DNA from: Marinobacter arenosus
GTDB taxonomy: Bacteria; Pseudomonadota; Gammaproteobacteria; Pseudomonadales; Oleiphilaceae
Assembly (NCBI RefSeq): GCF_019264345.1
Contig: NZ_JAHVAO010000001.1
Coordinates: 372,001-436,000, forward strand
Length of the DNA stretch: 64,000 nt
Reading direction: 5' to 3'
The translations under genes and the position numbers were made by a program. The stretch's first letter is position 1. Each line of letters starts with the position of its first letter. Shown here piece by piece: positions 53,065 to 63,415 of the stretch. The notes below the pieces were generated by a model. That model was not told where the DNA came from. It saw nothing but the letters and a program-made list of their open reading frames with translations, and did no database searches.

Positions 53065-55617
53065 ATGCACAAGGCTACCGAATTTCGACTGGAGGCCAGG
53101 CCCAGGGTCCCCGACGGACTTGAACGGCTCGAGGAACTGGCCAACAACCTGTTCTACAGCTGGGACCATGGGGTGCGCAACCTGTTCGCCAGGATTGACC
53201 TTCCCCTCTGGCAGAAAGTGGAGCACAATCCGAAACTGTTCCTCCGGCGGGTGGCCCAGGAGCGCCTCGACGAGGCCAGTGAAGACCGAGCTTTCCTATC
53301 AGAATATCGCCGGGTCTTAAGCAGTTACGACGCATACCTCGAATCTGGGCCCGGTCCGGAGGTCGAGGAGATTCTAAACCCGGACACCGAACTGGTCGCC
53401 TATTTTTGCGCCGAATTCGGCTTCCACGAGAGCTTCCCCATCTATTCCGGAGGGCTCGGCATTCTGGCAGGAGACCACTGCAAGGCGGCCAGCGATCTCG
53501 GATTACCGTTTGTTGCCGTCGGCCTGCTCTATCAGCAAGGTTATTTCATCCAGACCATCGACCCGCAGGGACAACAAGTTGCCCGGTACCAGTCCCATTT
53601 CAGTGATGAATTACCCATCACGGCGGTAGAACAGAACGGCGAGCCTCTCAAAGTCACCGTTCCCTTCCCTGGCCGAACCGTGGTCGCGCAGGTCTGGCAG
53701 GCTCAGATTGGCCACATCGATCTGTACCTGCTCGATACCCACACCCCGGAAAACGATCCCGACGACCAGGAACTCACCCTTCGTCTCTACGGCGGCGACG
53801 AGTCCACGCGAATCAGCCAGGAGATGTTGCTCGGAATTGGCGGCACCCGCGTGCTGGATGCGCTTGGGCTGGCGCCCACGGTCTGGCACATCAACGAAGG
53901 CCACGCCGCCTTCCAGATCCTGGAACGGTGTCGACAGCTAATGGCCACCGGCCTGGACTTCGACGCCGCGTTGGAAGCCGTCGGGGCGTCCACCCTGTTC
54001 ACGACCCACACTCCTGTGCCTGCCGGTCACGACATCTTCAGCCGGGACCTGCTTAACCATGCACTGGGCACCTACCTTGAAGAGTCGGGGCTCGATTTCG
54101 AGAAGGTCTTCGCGCTCGGATCGAAGAACGGTGACGAAAGCTTCAACATGACCAGCCTCGGCCTGCGCGGCTCCCGATTCCACAATGGGGTCAGCCGTAT
54201 CCACGGCTCGGTGGCGTCGAGCATGGAGGGCGACGTCTGGCCACAGGTCCCGCCCGCCGAAAATCCCATCGGGTACATCACCAACGGCGTTCACGTGCCC
54301 ACGTTTCTGGCGCCGGAATGGGCCAGTCTGTTCGATATCCAGGCTCCGACCTGGCAAAGCGAATTGCGCGACAGGGCGTTCTGGGAATTCGTTGACCGGA
54401 TACCGGACTACCACTACTGGAGCGTCCACAAGGCGCTGAAACAGCAGATGGGCGAGTTTGTGGTCAATCAACTCCAACGCCAGCATCTTCGCAACGGCAC
54501 GGGCCACTCGGTCACCGATCGGATGACGCGCCAAATTGTCTCCTTCGATAAAGACACCTTGGTCATCGGCTTTGCCCGCCGATTCGCCACTTACAAACGG
54601 GCTACGCTCATCTTCTCCGATCTCGCGCGGCTGGAACGGATCCTGACCAACCACGAACACCCGGTTGTTCTGGTGTTTGCGGGCAAGGCCCATCCGAAGG
54701 ACAAGCCCGGGCAGCATCTGATCAAAGTGATTCACGACCTATCGATGCAGCCGTCGCTCATGGGGCACGTCATTCTCCTGGAAGACTACGACCAGGCCAT
54801 GGCCCGGCACCTGTTGAGCGGTGTCGATGTCTGGCTGAACACGCCGGAATACCCCAAGGAAGCCAGTGGCACATCCGGTGAGAAAGCTGCGCTGAATGGG
54901 GCACTGAATCTGAGCGTGCTGGACGGTTGGTGGGGCGAAGGATACGACGGGGATAATGGCTGGGCGATTACGCCCCGGAATCTGGACCTCGATGCCGAGT
55001 TTCGGAACGAGGAGGAGGCCCGGGATCTTCTCGACCTGCTCGAATTTGAAATCGTGCCGCTCTATTACAACCGCGCATCCCAAGGCTATTCCAAAGGGTG
55101 GGTAAAGCGGTCAAAGGCTTCCATGAAATCCATCACACCCCGCTTCAACAGTCAGCGCATGGTCATGGACTACGTAGAGCGTTACTACTCACAAGCCGCT
55201 GTGCAAGGCAGGAAAATGCTCGCTGACGAGGCCGCCCTGGCGAAGGAACTGGGAAACTGGAAGCAGCGGGTTCGGGAAGCATGGCCCGGGGTGAGCCTGA
55301 GCGTTCAGGGATGCGTGGCGTGTCGTTGCGCCTTCGACGAAACCATTGAGCTACGGGTCGAAGCCAACCTCAACGGCCTGACCGGCAGCGATGTCAGGGT
55401 GGAGTGCCTGGTGACACCCCAGTGTATCGGTAGCTACCACCTATCGGGCGACAACCGGGTTCTGCTCAACGCTGAGAATGAGCAGGACGGGAATACGGTA
55501 TTCTCAGCCCAGCTCTCGCCGCCCTACCCGGGCTTGCAGACGCTCAGGCTCAGAATGTATCCCTTCCATGACGCCCTGACCCATCCGCTGGAAATGGGCG
55601 CCATGTTGTGGGTCTGA
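53065..55617 (+). CDS. glgP: Alpha-glucan phosphorylase, DUF3417 type (second copy)
   Basis: 850-aa PLP-dependent phosphorylase, homologous along its length to the one at 41.8 kb. Motifs: LANNLFYSWDHGVRNLFARID, FGFHESFPIYSGGLGILAGDHCKAASDLG, HINEGHAAFQ, RFATYKRATLI and the PLP-site GTSGEKAALNGALNLSVLDGWWGEGYDG. The second copy differs at the residue before the PLP lysine (GEK versus GMK). ATG 53065 follows AAGGAGG and lies 30 bp after glgA, so synthesis and breakdown genes share a transcript here. Confidence 0.93.
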   Translation: MHKATEFRLEARPRVPDGLERLEELANNLFYSWDHGVRNLFARIDLPLWQKVEHNPKLFLRRVAQERLDEASEDRAFLSEYRRVLSSYDAYLESGPGPEVEEILNPDTELVAYFCAEFGFHESFPIYSGGLGILAGDHCKAASDLGLPFVAVGLLYQQGYFIQTIDPQGQQVARYQSHFSDELPITAVEQNGEPLKVTVPFPGRTVVAQVWQAQIGHIDLYLLDTHTPENDPDDQELTLRLYGGDESTRISQEMLLGIGGTRVLDALGLAPTVWHINEGHAAFQILERCRQLMATGLDFDAALEAVGASTLFTTHTPVPAGHDIFSRDLLNHALGTYLEESGLDFEKVFALGSKNGDESFNMTSLGLRGSRFHNGVSRIHGSVASSMEGDVWPQVPPAENPIGYITNGVHVPTFLAPEWASLFDIQAPTWQSELRDRAFWEFVDRIPDYHYWSVHKALKQQMGEFVVNQLQRQHLRNGTGHSVTDRMTRQIVSFDKDTLVIGFARRFATYKRATLIFSDLARLERILTNHEHPVVLVFAGKAHPKDKPGQHLIKVIHDLSMQPSLMGHVILLEDYDQAMARHLLSGVDVWLNTPEYPKEASGTSGEKAALNGALNLSVLDGWWGEGYDGDNGWAITPRNLDLDAEFRNEEEARDLLDLLEFEIVPLYYNRASQGYSKGWVKRSKASMKSITPRFNSQRMVMDYVERYYSQAAVQGRKMLADEAALAKELGNWKQRVREAWPGVSLSVQGCVACRCAFDETIELRVEANLNGLTGSDVRVECLVTPQCIGSYHLSGDNRVLLNAENEQDGNTVFSAQLSPPYPGLQTLRLRMYPFHDALTHPLEMGAMLWV

Positions 55618-55635
55618 GCTCTGTACCCGGTCCGG

Positions 55636-56319
55636 TCAGAGCGCGTGCCGACGAATGAAACGGCCAATGTCCTGAACTTCTTCGAGGCAGACGCTGTGTT
55701 CCATCGGGAACGTCTGGTAGGCCGGGTCGTAGCCCATTTCCTTCAGGGTTTCGACGCTTTGCACACCCAGGGATTCCGGCACCATCGGGTCAAACGTGCC
55801 GTGGTAAACGCTGATGGGCGTTTCGGCATTGGCGGCGGACGGTTTGATGGTCTTTGCGGTCGCAAAATAGGTGGACAGCGCCAGGACACCGGCAAGCCGC
55901 TTGGGATAGGTCAGACCCAGTTCGTAGGCAACCGCGCCACCCTGGGAGAATCCGGCAATGATGATCTTCTCGGCTGGAATGCCCTTTTCAATTTCGCGAT
56001 CAATCAGCTTTCCCACGGCGTCGGCGGACTGCATCAATTGGTCGGTATCCACAACCCGGTCGATGTCCATCGCCTTGATGTCGTACCAGGCTGGCATGGT
56101 CATGCCGCCGTTGATGGTAACGGGCAGATTGGGGGCGTGCGGGAAAATGAAACGAACCGCCGCCCCCTCCGGCAAGCCAAGTTCCGGCACTACCGGCTCG
56201 AAATCATGGCCACTGGCGCCCAGCCCGTGCAGCCAGATAACGGCAGCCGTGGGCTCGGAGCCGGTTTCCACTTCAATGTAATCAAGTTCCTGCACACAAC
56301 ACCTCGTTGACGTCGGCAA
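55636..56319 (-). CDS. Phospholipase/carboxylesterase family alpha/beta hydrolase
   Basis: 227-aa esterase. Triad elements are visible: Ser in GFSQGG near residue 127, Asp in YHGTFDPMVPES near 176 and His in MEHSVCLEEV near 209. IWLHGLGASGHDF near 31 gives the oxyanion region. Length matches EstB-type carboxylesterases that hydrolyse short-chain esters and lysophospholipids. It converges with the phosphorylase gene and is followed leftward by no cotranscribed gene. Confidence 0.88.
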   Translation of the reverse strand: MPTSTRCCVQELDYIEVETGSEPTAAVIWLHGLGASGHDFEPVVPELGLPEGAAVRFIFPHAPNLPVTINGGMTMPAWYDIKAMDIDRVVDTDQLMQSADAVGKLIDREIEKGIPAEKIIIAGFSQGGAVAYELGLTYPKRLAGVLALSTYFATAKTIKPSAANAETPISVYHGTFDPMVPESLGVQSVETLKEMGYDPAYQTFPMEHSVCLEEVQDIGRFIRRHAL

Positions 56320-56347
56320 ATGTATCGCCGGAGTTTCTCCGGAGTCG

Positions 56348-57526
56348 TTAATCTGAATTCGCTTCCAGCGCGGTCACCACCGGATTGGCGTACATATCCA
56401 GAAGGTACGGGCGAATTGCCGGATCACAGGCATCCAGCCGCCGCTCCATCTCGGCTTCGGCCGCTTCCAGTTCGGCCGGCGACCAGGCTTCGGCGGTTAC
56501 CACCGTTTCGCTCACGTTCTCTGGCGTGGCATGGGAATCCGGATGCACGTCCCGCATCTCGTAGGCCACCAGGTTCGACGCGTGCAGGTGATAGTGCGCG
56601 TGCATTTCCCGGTCGATTCGTGCCGCCAGGTCCCTCGGGTTATCCGGGGAGTCATGGATCGGAGCGCCAAAATGCACGTGCACGTGGCCTTTGAATTCGG
56701 TGAGCCCTTTCATGATCTGATCCGTGTCTTCGCCCTCGGCCTTCGTGTAGTGTCCGGTTCGCGCGCGGGTTTCCAGTTCCCGGGCCTTGTCCTCGTCACA
56801 CGGGTCGTACTCGTAGGCAATGGAAACGGGCACGATGTGCAAACGGTTCATGGCCTCGGCAAAGCTGAGCCCGCTCTTCTTCCGGCTCATATAGAACATC
56901 TTGATGATGGCCGGATCGGTGAAATCAAGGCCGTCCTTCGCCCGCCCCTCGCGCTGGGCAATCCAGATGCTGGTGTTGGTGTCGATGCTGTGGTTGATGA
57001 AACCTGACAGCGTCATGTACGCATCCCGCATCTCCCTGGGGCTGGTCATGTTCCGGCGCACCACAAAGCTCTTATTGAGCCGCATCATTTCAGCAAACAC
57101 GCGATTGGCCAGCAGGTTGTCGCCGATGGCGATTCGGGTGGTGTGGAAGCCGTTCTGGAAAAGCAGATAATTGACCACCATCGGGTCGAACACGATATCC
57201 CGGTGGTTGGAGATGAACAGATGGGCGCTGGACTTGTCCAGGTTTTCCAGGCCGCTCGCCGTCACCCGGGTCGTCGTATGGTCCACCAGTTGGCCGACGT
57301 ACTCGGAAAGCCGGGCCTGAAGGTCATCAACACGGTTGAAGTGACCAAAATGGCTGATCAGCCAGCGTCGGATAAAGACTCGCAGTACGGCGGGAGCCCA
57401 TCGGGCAACCGTTGGCGACTTGAAGCGCCCGATCATGTCCAGAAAATCCGGATCGTTAACCAGGCGCTGGATGGCCGGGCCGGTCTCTTCGTCCGAATAG
57501 GGACGGATGGCATCAAATTCCTGCAT
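56348..57526 (-). CDS. PlsC-type acyltransferase family protein
   Basis: About 392-aa acyltransferase of the 1-acylglycerol-3-phosphate type. The catalytic block reads FISNHRDIVFDP with one more residue between His and Asp than the usual HX4D, as I recall in a gammaproteobacterial subgroup. A substrate-binding WIAQREGRAKDG (EGR-type) lies near 190-202. It probably acylates glycerolipids. ATG 57526 with AGGG close upstream is preferred to GTG 57556. Confidence 0.82.
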   Translation of the reverse strand: MQEFDAIRPYSDEETGPAIQRLVNDPDFLDMIGRFKSPTVARWAPAVLRVFIRRWLISHFGHFNRVDDLQARLSEYVGQLVDHTTTRVTASGLENLDKSSAHLFISNHRDIVFDPMVVNYLLFQNGFHTTRIAIGDNLLANRVFAEMMRLNKSFVVRRNMTSPREMRDAYMTLSGFINHSIDTNTSIWIAQREGRAKDGLDFTDPAIIKMFYMSRKKSGLSFAEAMNRLHIVPVSIAYEYDPCDEDKARELETRARTGHYTKAEGEDTDQIMKGLTEFKGHVHVHFGAPIHDSPDNPRDLAARIDREMHAHYHLHASNLVAYEMRDVHPDSHATPENVSETVVTAEAWSPAELEAAEAEMERRLDACDPAIRPYLLDMYANPVVTALEANSD

Positions 57527-57756
57527 GGAAGCCCTGTTATTGTCAGTGTCTGTCACAGATTTCCGCTGAACGGTGGTTCAAAAGGGCGCTATTGTAGCGT
57601 TTCTCGGGTTGTTTTGCCTCCATCGCTGTGCCCCTCGATTGTGCCCCGGGTGTCGCCATTAACGGGTGTGAATCTGGTATGATTTGCGACCTCTGCCAAA
57701 GCAGTTATTCCGTCCCTGCAATCCTACCGGCCTGACGCCGGACAACCGGTTACCTT

Positions 57757-59625
57757 ATGCACTTTGAACAGGACTTTGATCAACTGACCACCGAACGCCC
57801 GACCGCATCCCGCCGGGACCCGGAACAGGTCCTTCACGAAGTGTTTGGCTATGAAGCCTTCAGGCCCCTGCAGGGCGACATTATTCGTGAAGTGGTCAAT
57901 GGCAACGATGCCCTGGTGCTTATGCCCACCGGTGGGGGCAAGTCACTGTGCTACCAGGTACCAGCATTGGTACGCCCGGGCACCGCCATTGTAATCTCGC
58001 CATTGATTGCCCTGATGCAGGACCAGGTTGCCGCCCTCAGGGAACTGGGTGTGAAAGCGGCGTTCCTTAATTCCACGATGGATTTCGAGCAGGCGCGGGC
58101 GACCGAATACGCCCTGATGACCGGTGAACTGGATCTCCTTTACTGTGCGCCGGAACGCCTGATCCAGCCCCGCACCATCGAACTGCTGCATAATGCATCC
58201 ATCTCACTGTTTGCCATTGACGAGGCCCACTGTGTCTCCCAATGGGGTCATGATTTTCGATCCGATTATCTGCAGCTCAGCATGCTGGCAGGCGAGTTCC
58301 CGGGCATTCCCCGCATTGCCCTGACGGCGACCGCCGATGAACGAACCCGCAAGGAAATTGCCGAGCGACTCACGCTCACCGAGGCCCGGCATTTCGTCAG
58401 TGGTTTCGATCGGCCCAATATTCAGTATCGGATCGCACCTAAAACGAATGCAAACAAGCAGTTGCTTGATTTTATTAAATCAGAACATGAAGGCGATTGT
58501 GGCATCGTATACTGCCTTTCCCGAAACAAGGTAGACGCCACGGCGCGCATGCTGGCGGACAAGGGCTACACGGCTCTGCCCTACCACGCTGGCCTTCCGG
58601 CCGAAGACCGCGCTCGTTATCAGGAGCGGTTTCTCCGTGAGGACGGGGTCATTATCGTGGCGACCATTGCCTTTGGCATGGGGATCGACAAGCCGGACGT
58701 TCGCTTCGTGGCGCACCTTGATCTGCCGAAAAGCCTCGAGGCCTATTACCAGGAAACCGGCCGGGCCGGACGCGATGGCAAGCCCTCCACCGCCTGGATG
58801 GTGTATGGCCTGCAGGATGTGATCAAGTTACGCCAGATACTGGAAGCCTCCCAGGGCAACGATCATTTCAAACGGGTGGAACGCCAGAAGCTTGATGCCA
58901 TGCTGGGCCTGTGCGAAGTCACCCGGTGCCGACGCCAGGTCCTGCTCCGCTACTTTGGCGATGTCCTCGATGAGCCCTGCGGAAACTGCGACACCTGCCT
59001 GAATCCTCCGGAAACCTGGGATGGTACTGTCGCGGTCCAGAAGGCGCTGTCCTGCGTGTTCCGTACGGGCCAGCGATTTGGGGTTACCTATCTGATCGAC
59101 GTTCTGCGAGGGTCTGAAAACGAGCGGATCCTGCAATCCGGCCATCATGAGGTGTCGACTTACGGCATTGGCACCGAACTCTCCGCCAACGAGTGGAAAT
59201 CGGTCTTCCGGCAGCTCGTCGCCAACGGTTATCTGCGAGCCGATCCAGAAGGCTACGGCGCCCTGCAGTTGACCGAACAGTGCCGTCCACTGCTGAAAGG
59301 CGAGCATCAGGTCGAGCTGAGGAAAGATCCGGTGGTGAAAAAGACCTCCTCTCGTTCCTCCGGCGCACGCGGTGGGTCTGCGGTTCGCGACCAGATTACC
59401 GATAGCCACGGCTGGGAGGTACTGCGCGCCTGCCGCAAGGAACTGGCGGAAGAAAAGGGTGTGCCGCCTTACGTGATTTTCCACGACACCACGCTGTTCG
59501 ACATGCTTGAGCGCAAGCCCCGCTCCCTTGAAGAGCTGGCCGAGGTAAACGGCGTTGGCGCTGCCAAGCTCGAAAAGTACGGCGCCATTTTCCTCGAGGC
59601 CATCGCCGGCCTGGATCAGGACTGA
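57757..59625 (+). CDS. recQ: ATP-dependent DNA helicase RecQ
   Basis: 622-aa superfamily 2 helicase acting in recombination and replication repair. Motifs: [14 protein letters not shown] (Q region), Walker [17 protein letters not shown] box [42 protein letters not shown] zinc-binding domain with CRRQ and CGNCDTC follows near 395, then a winged-helix RQC domain and a C-terminal HRDC domain (about 540-618). Length and domain order are standard for bacterial RecQ. Confidence 0.95.
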   Translation: MHFEQDFDQLTTERPTASRRDPEQVLHEVFGYEAFRPLQGDIIREVVNGNDALVLMPTGGGKSLCYQVPALVRPGTAIVISPLIALMQDQVAALRELGVKAAFLNSTMDFEQARATEYALMTGELDLLYCAPERLIQPRTIELLHNASISLFAIDEAHCVSQWGHDFRSDYLQLSMLAGEFPGIPRIALTATADERTRKEIAERLTLTEARHFVSGFDRPNIQYRIAPKTNANKQLLDFIKSEHEGDCGIVYCLSRNKVDATARMLADKGYTALPYHAGLPAEDRARYQERFLREDGVIIVATIAFGMGIDKPDVRFVAHLDLPKSLEAYYQETGRAGRDGKPSTAWMVYGLQDVIKLRQILEASQGNDHFKRVERQKLDAMLGLCEVTRCRRQVLLRYFGDVLDEPCGNCDTCLNPPETWDGTVAVQKALSCVFRTGQRFGVTYLIDVLRGSENERILQSGHHEVSTYGIGTELSANEWKSVFRQLVANGYLRADPEGYGALQLTEQCRPLLKGEHQVELRKDPVVKKTSSRSSGARGGSAVRDQITDSHGWEVLRACRKELAEEKGVPPYVIFHDTTLFDMLERKPRSLEELAEVNGVGAAKLEKYGAIFLEAIAGLDQD

Positions 59626-59638
59626 GCCGCCGGCTCGA

Positions 59639-60193
59639 TCAGGCTGGCGCTTTGAATCCCTGCTTCCTGACCCGGTAATGGGCAATGGAGGTCGCAACGT
59701 GATTCCCTTCCTGATCGTGCAATTGCCCTTCGAGGGTAAACTTCGCCCGGCCGGTGCTATCCGCTTCCGAGAGAATGTTGGCCACGGTTTCCGGGGATAG
59801 CGAAAACTCCACGGTGACGTCGGAGTTGGCCGGCTGGAGAAACTGCAGGGTCATTTCCTTCAGGATCGGCGTGTACGAGGGCCCCAGGTCAAACAGGGTC
59901 AGAACCCCGCCGGGTATTTCCGCGACCAGAAAATAGGCCCCGGCATAGAGGCTGCCGAAGTGGTTCTTGTTGCCTTTCAGGCGGATTTTCGCTTTCACGT
60001 AACCCGGCCTGAGCTCCTCCACGCTGAACCGGTTCCGGGTAGCAAAGGGAATCGAGAGACCGATGATCCGGTTCACCGCTGCGTAACCACCCGTTTTTCG
60101 TAACCAGGCGAGCGGATTGGCCAGGGTGGCCTTGGAATCCGAATTCGCGACCCACTGTCCGGTGGCGCCAATGAGGTTGTCGATGAGTGCCAT
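59639..60193 (-). CDS. DUF4442/hotdog-fold thioesterase-like protein
   Basis: 184-aa protein with the hotdog pattern KNHFGSLYAGAYFLVAEIPGGVLTLFDLG in the middle, where thioesterases of the PaaI type have N-x-x-G-x-(L/M)-x-x-G. DUF4442 proteins are putative acyl-CoA thioesterases. It converges with recQ, 13 bp apart, and stands alone on its strand. Confidence 0.75.
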   Translation of the reverse strand: MALIDNLIGATGQWVANSDSKATLANPLAWLRKTGGYAAVNRIIGLSIPFATRNRFSVEELRPGYVKAKIRLKGNKNHFGSLYAGAYFLVAEIPGGVLTLFDLGPSYTPILKEMTLQFLQPANSDVTVEFSLSPETVANILSEADSTGRAKFTLEGQLHDQEGNHVATSIAHYRVRKQGFKAPA

Positions 60194-60382
60194 AACATGT
60201 CTCTTCTTGGCTTGATGGACTGATCATCACAACGCCTGCGATTGTCCGCAACACGGTTTTACACTTTTTTTGACACTTTAGCGCTTTTTCTGCCGCGTTC
60301 TGTTCTAAAGTAGGGACGTTCAATCAAGCGTCGAGCTCAACAAACCGACGCATGTTCCGCCCATAGAGAAGGAATTCTGGCT

Positions 60383-61336
60383 TTGGAACTCACTACCGCG
60401 ACTCGCCGGCGCGGCGTTCAGGAAGGTGGCGCTCACTTGAATCCTGCCTGGGCCGCCCTTTTGATAGCGATGCTATTCTGCCCCGCCTCCTGGGTCTCTG
60501 CGGATGCGCCCACTCAATCCACCCGGGATTACATCCTCTGGTATCGCAATTACGACAGCCCTGCCATTAACGCGCTGGTTAACCTCGCGCTGAGCAAAAC
60601 CCCGGAATACGGCGCCTACCGGCTGGTGCGAAGCCAGGAACTGAGCCAGGGCCGTGTGTTGCGGGAGCTGAGCCGTAACCGCTCGCGCCTGGTCGATATT
60701 GCGAATGTGGCCACCTCTGAGGAACGGGAGACCTTCCTGACGGCCGTGCCGATTCCCATTGATGGCGGCCTGCTGGGTTTTCGGGTCTGCGTGGTGCGCC
60801 CTGAACATCTGCCCCTGTTCGAGAACATTCACACGCTTGAGGATCTTGAGAATTCCAACATCCGAATCGGCCAGGGCACTCACTGGCCGGATACCGAAGT
60901 ACTGAGAGCCAACAACATCCAGGTCGTCACCCACACACGATATGAAATCCTGTTCTCGATGCTCAGGAACAATCGTTTCGAGTGTTTCGCCCGAGGGGCC
61001 AGTGAGGTGTTGTATGATCTGAAGATTGAAGCCGATCCCAATCTGGTGATTGAGCCCAACATTCTTCTGGCTTACGCCATGCCGTCCTACCTGTTCGTGG
61101 CACCGGAGGACCAGCAGACCGCCCACAGACTGCAATTGGGCATGGAGAGAGCCATTCTGGATGGTAGTTTCGGAGAGTTTCTGAGGACCTATTACGGCCG
61201 CGCCGTTCAGGCGCTGAATTTGCCCGGCCGCCGCGTTCTGGTGCTGGAGAATCCCTATCTGAGCGAGGAATCCGGCTATGTCGGGCGGCGAACGCTGGAA
61301 TCCCTGCGCCACCGCCTCGAACTGCTCAGCCGTTAG
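60383..61336 (+). CDS. Periplasmic amino-acid-type solute-binding protein
   Basis: 317-aa protein of the SBP_bac_3-like group with a signal peptide: the hydrophobic stretch [17 protein letters not shown] is preceded by 18 extra residues if TTG 60383 is used, or directly by NPAW from a TTG at 60437, which has GGAAGG upstream. The body has [20 protein letters not shown] and [16 protein letters not shown], typical second-lobe and hinge segments of this group. No permease is nearby, so it may be sensory. It ends 4 bp inside the convergent chemoreceptor gene. Confidence 0.7.
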   Translation: MELTTATRRRGVQEGGAHLNPAWAALLIAMLFCPASWVSADAPTQSTRDYILWYRNYDSPAINALVNLALSKTPEYGAYRLVRSQELSQGRVLRELSRNRSRLVDIANVATSEERETFLTAVPIPIDGGLLGFRVCVVRPEHLPLFENIHTLEDLENSNIRIGQGTHWPDTEVLRANNIQVVTHTRYEILFSMLRNNRFECFARGASEVLYDLKIEADPNLVIEPNILLAYAMPSYLFVAPEDQQTAHRLQLGMERAILDGSFGEFLRTYYGRAVQALNLPGRRVLVLENPYLSEESGYVGRRTLESLRHRLELLSR

Positions 61337-63219
61337 ACCCGGAAACGGGACGCGTTCTGGTTAAGGGTATGACCGATACTCTCAATCTGCCCGCTGTAGA
61401 CGTCGTTCTCACTCGCCGCCGCTGCCGCTTCCTGGCCCTGGTCGGCGATGCGGGTGATGGATGAGTTCAGTTCTTCCGTCACGGACGTTTGCTCTTCCGA
61501 GGCCGTAGCGATCTGCGACGTCATCTGGTTGATGGACGTAATCGCCTCCGCAATCCGGTTCAACGCGTCCATCGCGTCCTGAGCCTTCTCCATGCTGACG
61601 TTGGAGACGGCGGTGGAGGCGTTCATCACGTTCACCGCGTCGTCGGCGCCCTTCTGCAACCGCTCGATCATGTTGTTGATCTCTTCGGTGCTGGCCTGGG
61701 TTCTCTGGGCGAGATTCCTGACTTCGTCGGCAACCACGGCAAAACCGCGACCCGCCTCACCGGCGCGTGCCGCTTCAATGGCCGCGTTAAGCGCCAACAG
61801 ATTGGTCTGCTCGGCGATGCCCTGAATCACTTCAAGGACAGACGTGATGGACGTGACGTCCTTGCCCAGCGTATTGATCACTTCCGCTGCCGCGTTCACC
61901 TCCCGGGCCAGCTTCTGCACCGCGTCACGCGAGGCCGCGACGGTTTCCAGGGATGCACGACTGTCGTTATCGGCTGTATTGGCTGCATCGGCGGTCTGCT
62001 GCGCGTTCTGGGCGATCTCGCCCGCCGCCGCCGACATTTCATTGATCGCCGTGGCGACCATGTCAATCTCGGCCTGCTGCTGTTCAACGCTGGAGCGGCT
62101 GGTGCTGGCAGTCTCTCTCAGGGATCGTACATTACTGCCCAACTCCTCGCTGCCGCGCTGTACATCACGCACAACGGTCTGAATGTTCTCCACGAACCGA
62201 TTGAAGCTATCCGCCAACTGGCCAAACTCGTCGCGGGCGTTGACCTTCAGCCGCTGGGTCAGGTCGGCATCACCGGTGCCAATGTCAGCCATGGCACCGT
62301 TCAGACGGCGAAGCGGCGCCATCAACACTTTGATACCGATATGCAGCACCACCAGTGACACCAGCAGACCGATCACGGCAATGATCAACCCGGTTACACG
62401 GGCGCTCTGCACCGGCGCGTTGATCTTGTCCTGGTTCACAAAGGTACCGAGGTACCAGTCCACGCCCCGGGCATCGCTGATGGGATAGAAGCTCGCACTC
62501 CAGGATGCGTCGTCGGCTTCGTACCCGTGGGCACGGCCGTCCAACATCGGTTTGGTTCCGATCAGAGCCTTGATGTTCTTTCCGATCAGTTCTTCATTCG
62601 GGTGAAACAGCACCACGCCCTGGGCGTTGATCAGTGCGGCGTAACCCGTGTCTGCGAGAGTGACCGTTTCCAGTGTCTTCTCAATGGCGCCAAGCCCGAT
62701 ATCCGCGCCCGCGACACCCTCGTAGGCGCCCCGCTTGACCGGTGCCAGGGTCGAAATAATGGTGTCGTTGGTGCTCGCGTCCCGATACGGCTCGGTGAAG
62801 GAAGCCCGGCCCAGGCTCATGGCCTTCTTGTACCAGGGCCGAACCCGCGGGTCGTAGTCCGCCGGCAACGTCGCGTTGGCTTCTTCGGACTTCATCAACA
62901 TGAAGCCATCGGCCCGCCCCACGTAGACGTCCCGGAATCCACCGCCGGTGGTAATGGCCTGGAGCACCGTTCTGGCCTCTTCGTCTGTGTCTACGCGCTC
63001 CAGTGCTTTAGCGGTGGATTCCGTCATTGTCAGACGGGTGTTGAGCCAATCGGCAATGCTCGACGTACTCTGGGCGACAGCATCTTCTACGAGAGCGTCA
63101 ACGTAGGTTGAGGTGGTTTTCTGCAGTCGCAGGTCGCCGGAGAGCGTAAAGGCGCCCATAACAAGCAAAAGCAGAATGCTGAAAGCGACCAGCAGCTTTT
63201 GACCAAAAGTCAGGTTCAC
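61333..63219 (-). CDS. Methyl-accepting chemotaxis protein with dCache-type sensor
   Basis: 628-aa membrane chemoreceptor. TM1 near 8-27, a periplasmic PAS-like (Cache) sensor with [32 protein letters not shown]2 near 265-290, a HAMP domain, and the signalling coil with the hairpin [32 protein letters not shown]. The Cache motifs with YRD and DTI resemble amino-acid sensors, but the ligand is not assigned. The GTG at 63219 has AGGA upstream and makes a normal first helix; the in-frame ATG at 63243 lacks a ribosome site. Confidence 0.92.
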   Translation of the reverse strand: MNLTFGQKLLVAFSILLLLVMGAFTLSGDLRLQKTTSTYVDALVEDAVAQSTSSIADWLNTRLTMTESTAKALERVDTDEEARTVLQAITTGGGFRDVYVGRADGFMLMKSEEANATLPADYDPRVRPWYKKAMSLGRASFTEPYRDASTNDTIISTLAPVKRGAYEGVAGADIGLGAIEKTLETVTLADTGYAALINAQGVVLFHPNEELIGKNIKALIGTKPMLDGRAHGYEADDASWSASFYPISDARGVDWYLGTFVNQDKINAPVQSARVTGLIIAVIGLLVSLVVLHIGIKVLMAPLRRLNGAMADIGTGDADLTQRLKVNARDEFGQLADSFNRFVENIQTVVRDVQRGSEELGSNVRSLRETASTSRSSVEQQQAEIDMVATAINEMSAAAGEIAQNAQQTADAANTADNDSRASLETVAASRDAVQKLAREVNAAAEVINTLGKDVTSITSVLEVIQGIAEQTNLLALNAAIEAARAGEAGRGFAVVADEVRNLAQRTQASTEEINNMIERLQKGADDAVNVMNASTAVSNVSMEKAQDAMDALNRIAEAITSINQMTSQIATASEEQTSVTEELNSSITRIADQGQEAAAAASENDVYSGQIESIGHTLNQNASRFRV

Positions 63220-63415
63220 GGTGGAATCCTCGCGGGAAATCATTGAGTCACATTGCTGAAAGCGCAGGACCATACGCTTTCACGAAATAAAAGTCCGTTA
63301 AGTGATGTTTCGGCCTGTTGTGCGAACTCTTTAACAGTATCTGATAAACTTCTAAAAACCGCCGCCGGTAACGCCACCAATGCCATCTATCCAATTACGA
63401 CGGGAGCCGAACTGA

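Noticed and set aside
61489..62358. 289-codon plus-strand frame opposite the chemoreceptor
   Set aside because: Shadow of the repetitive signalling domain.
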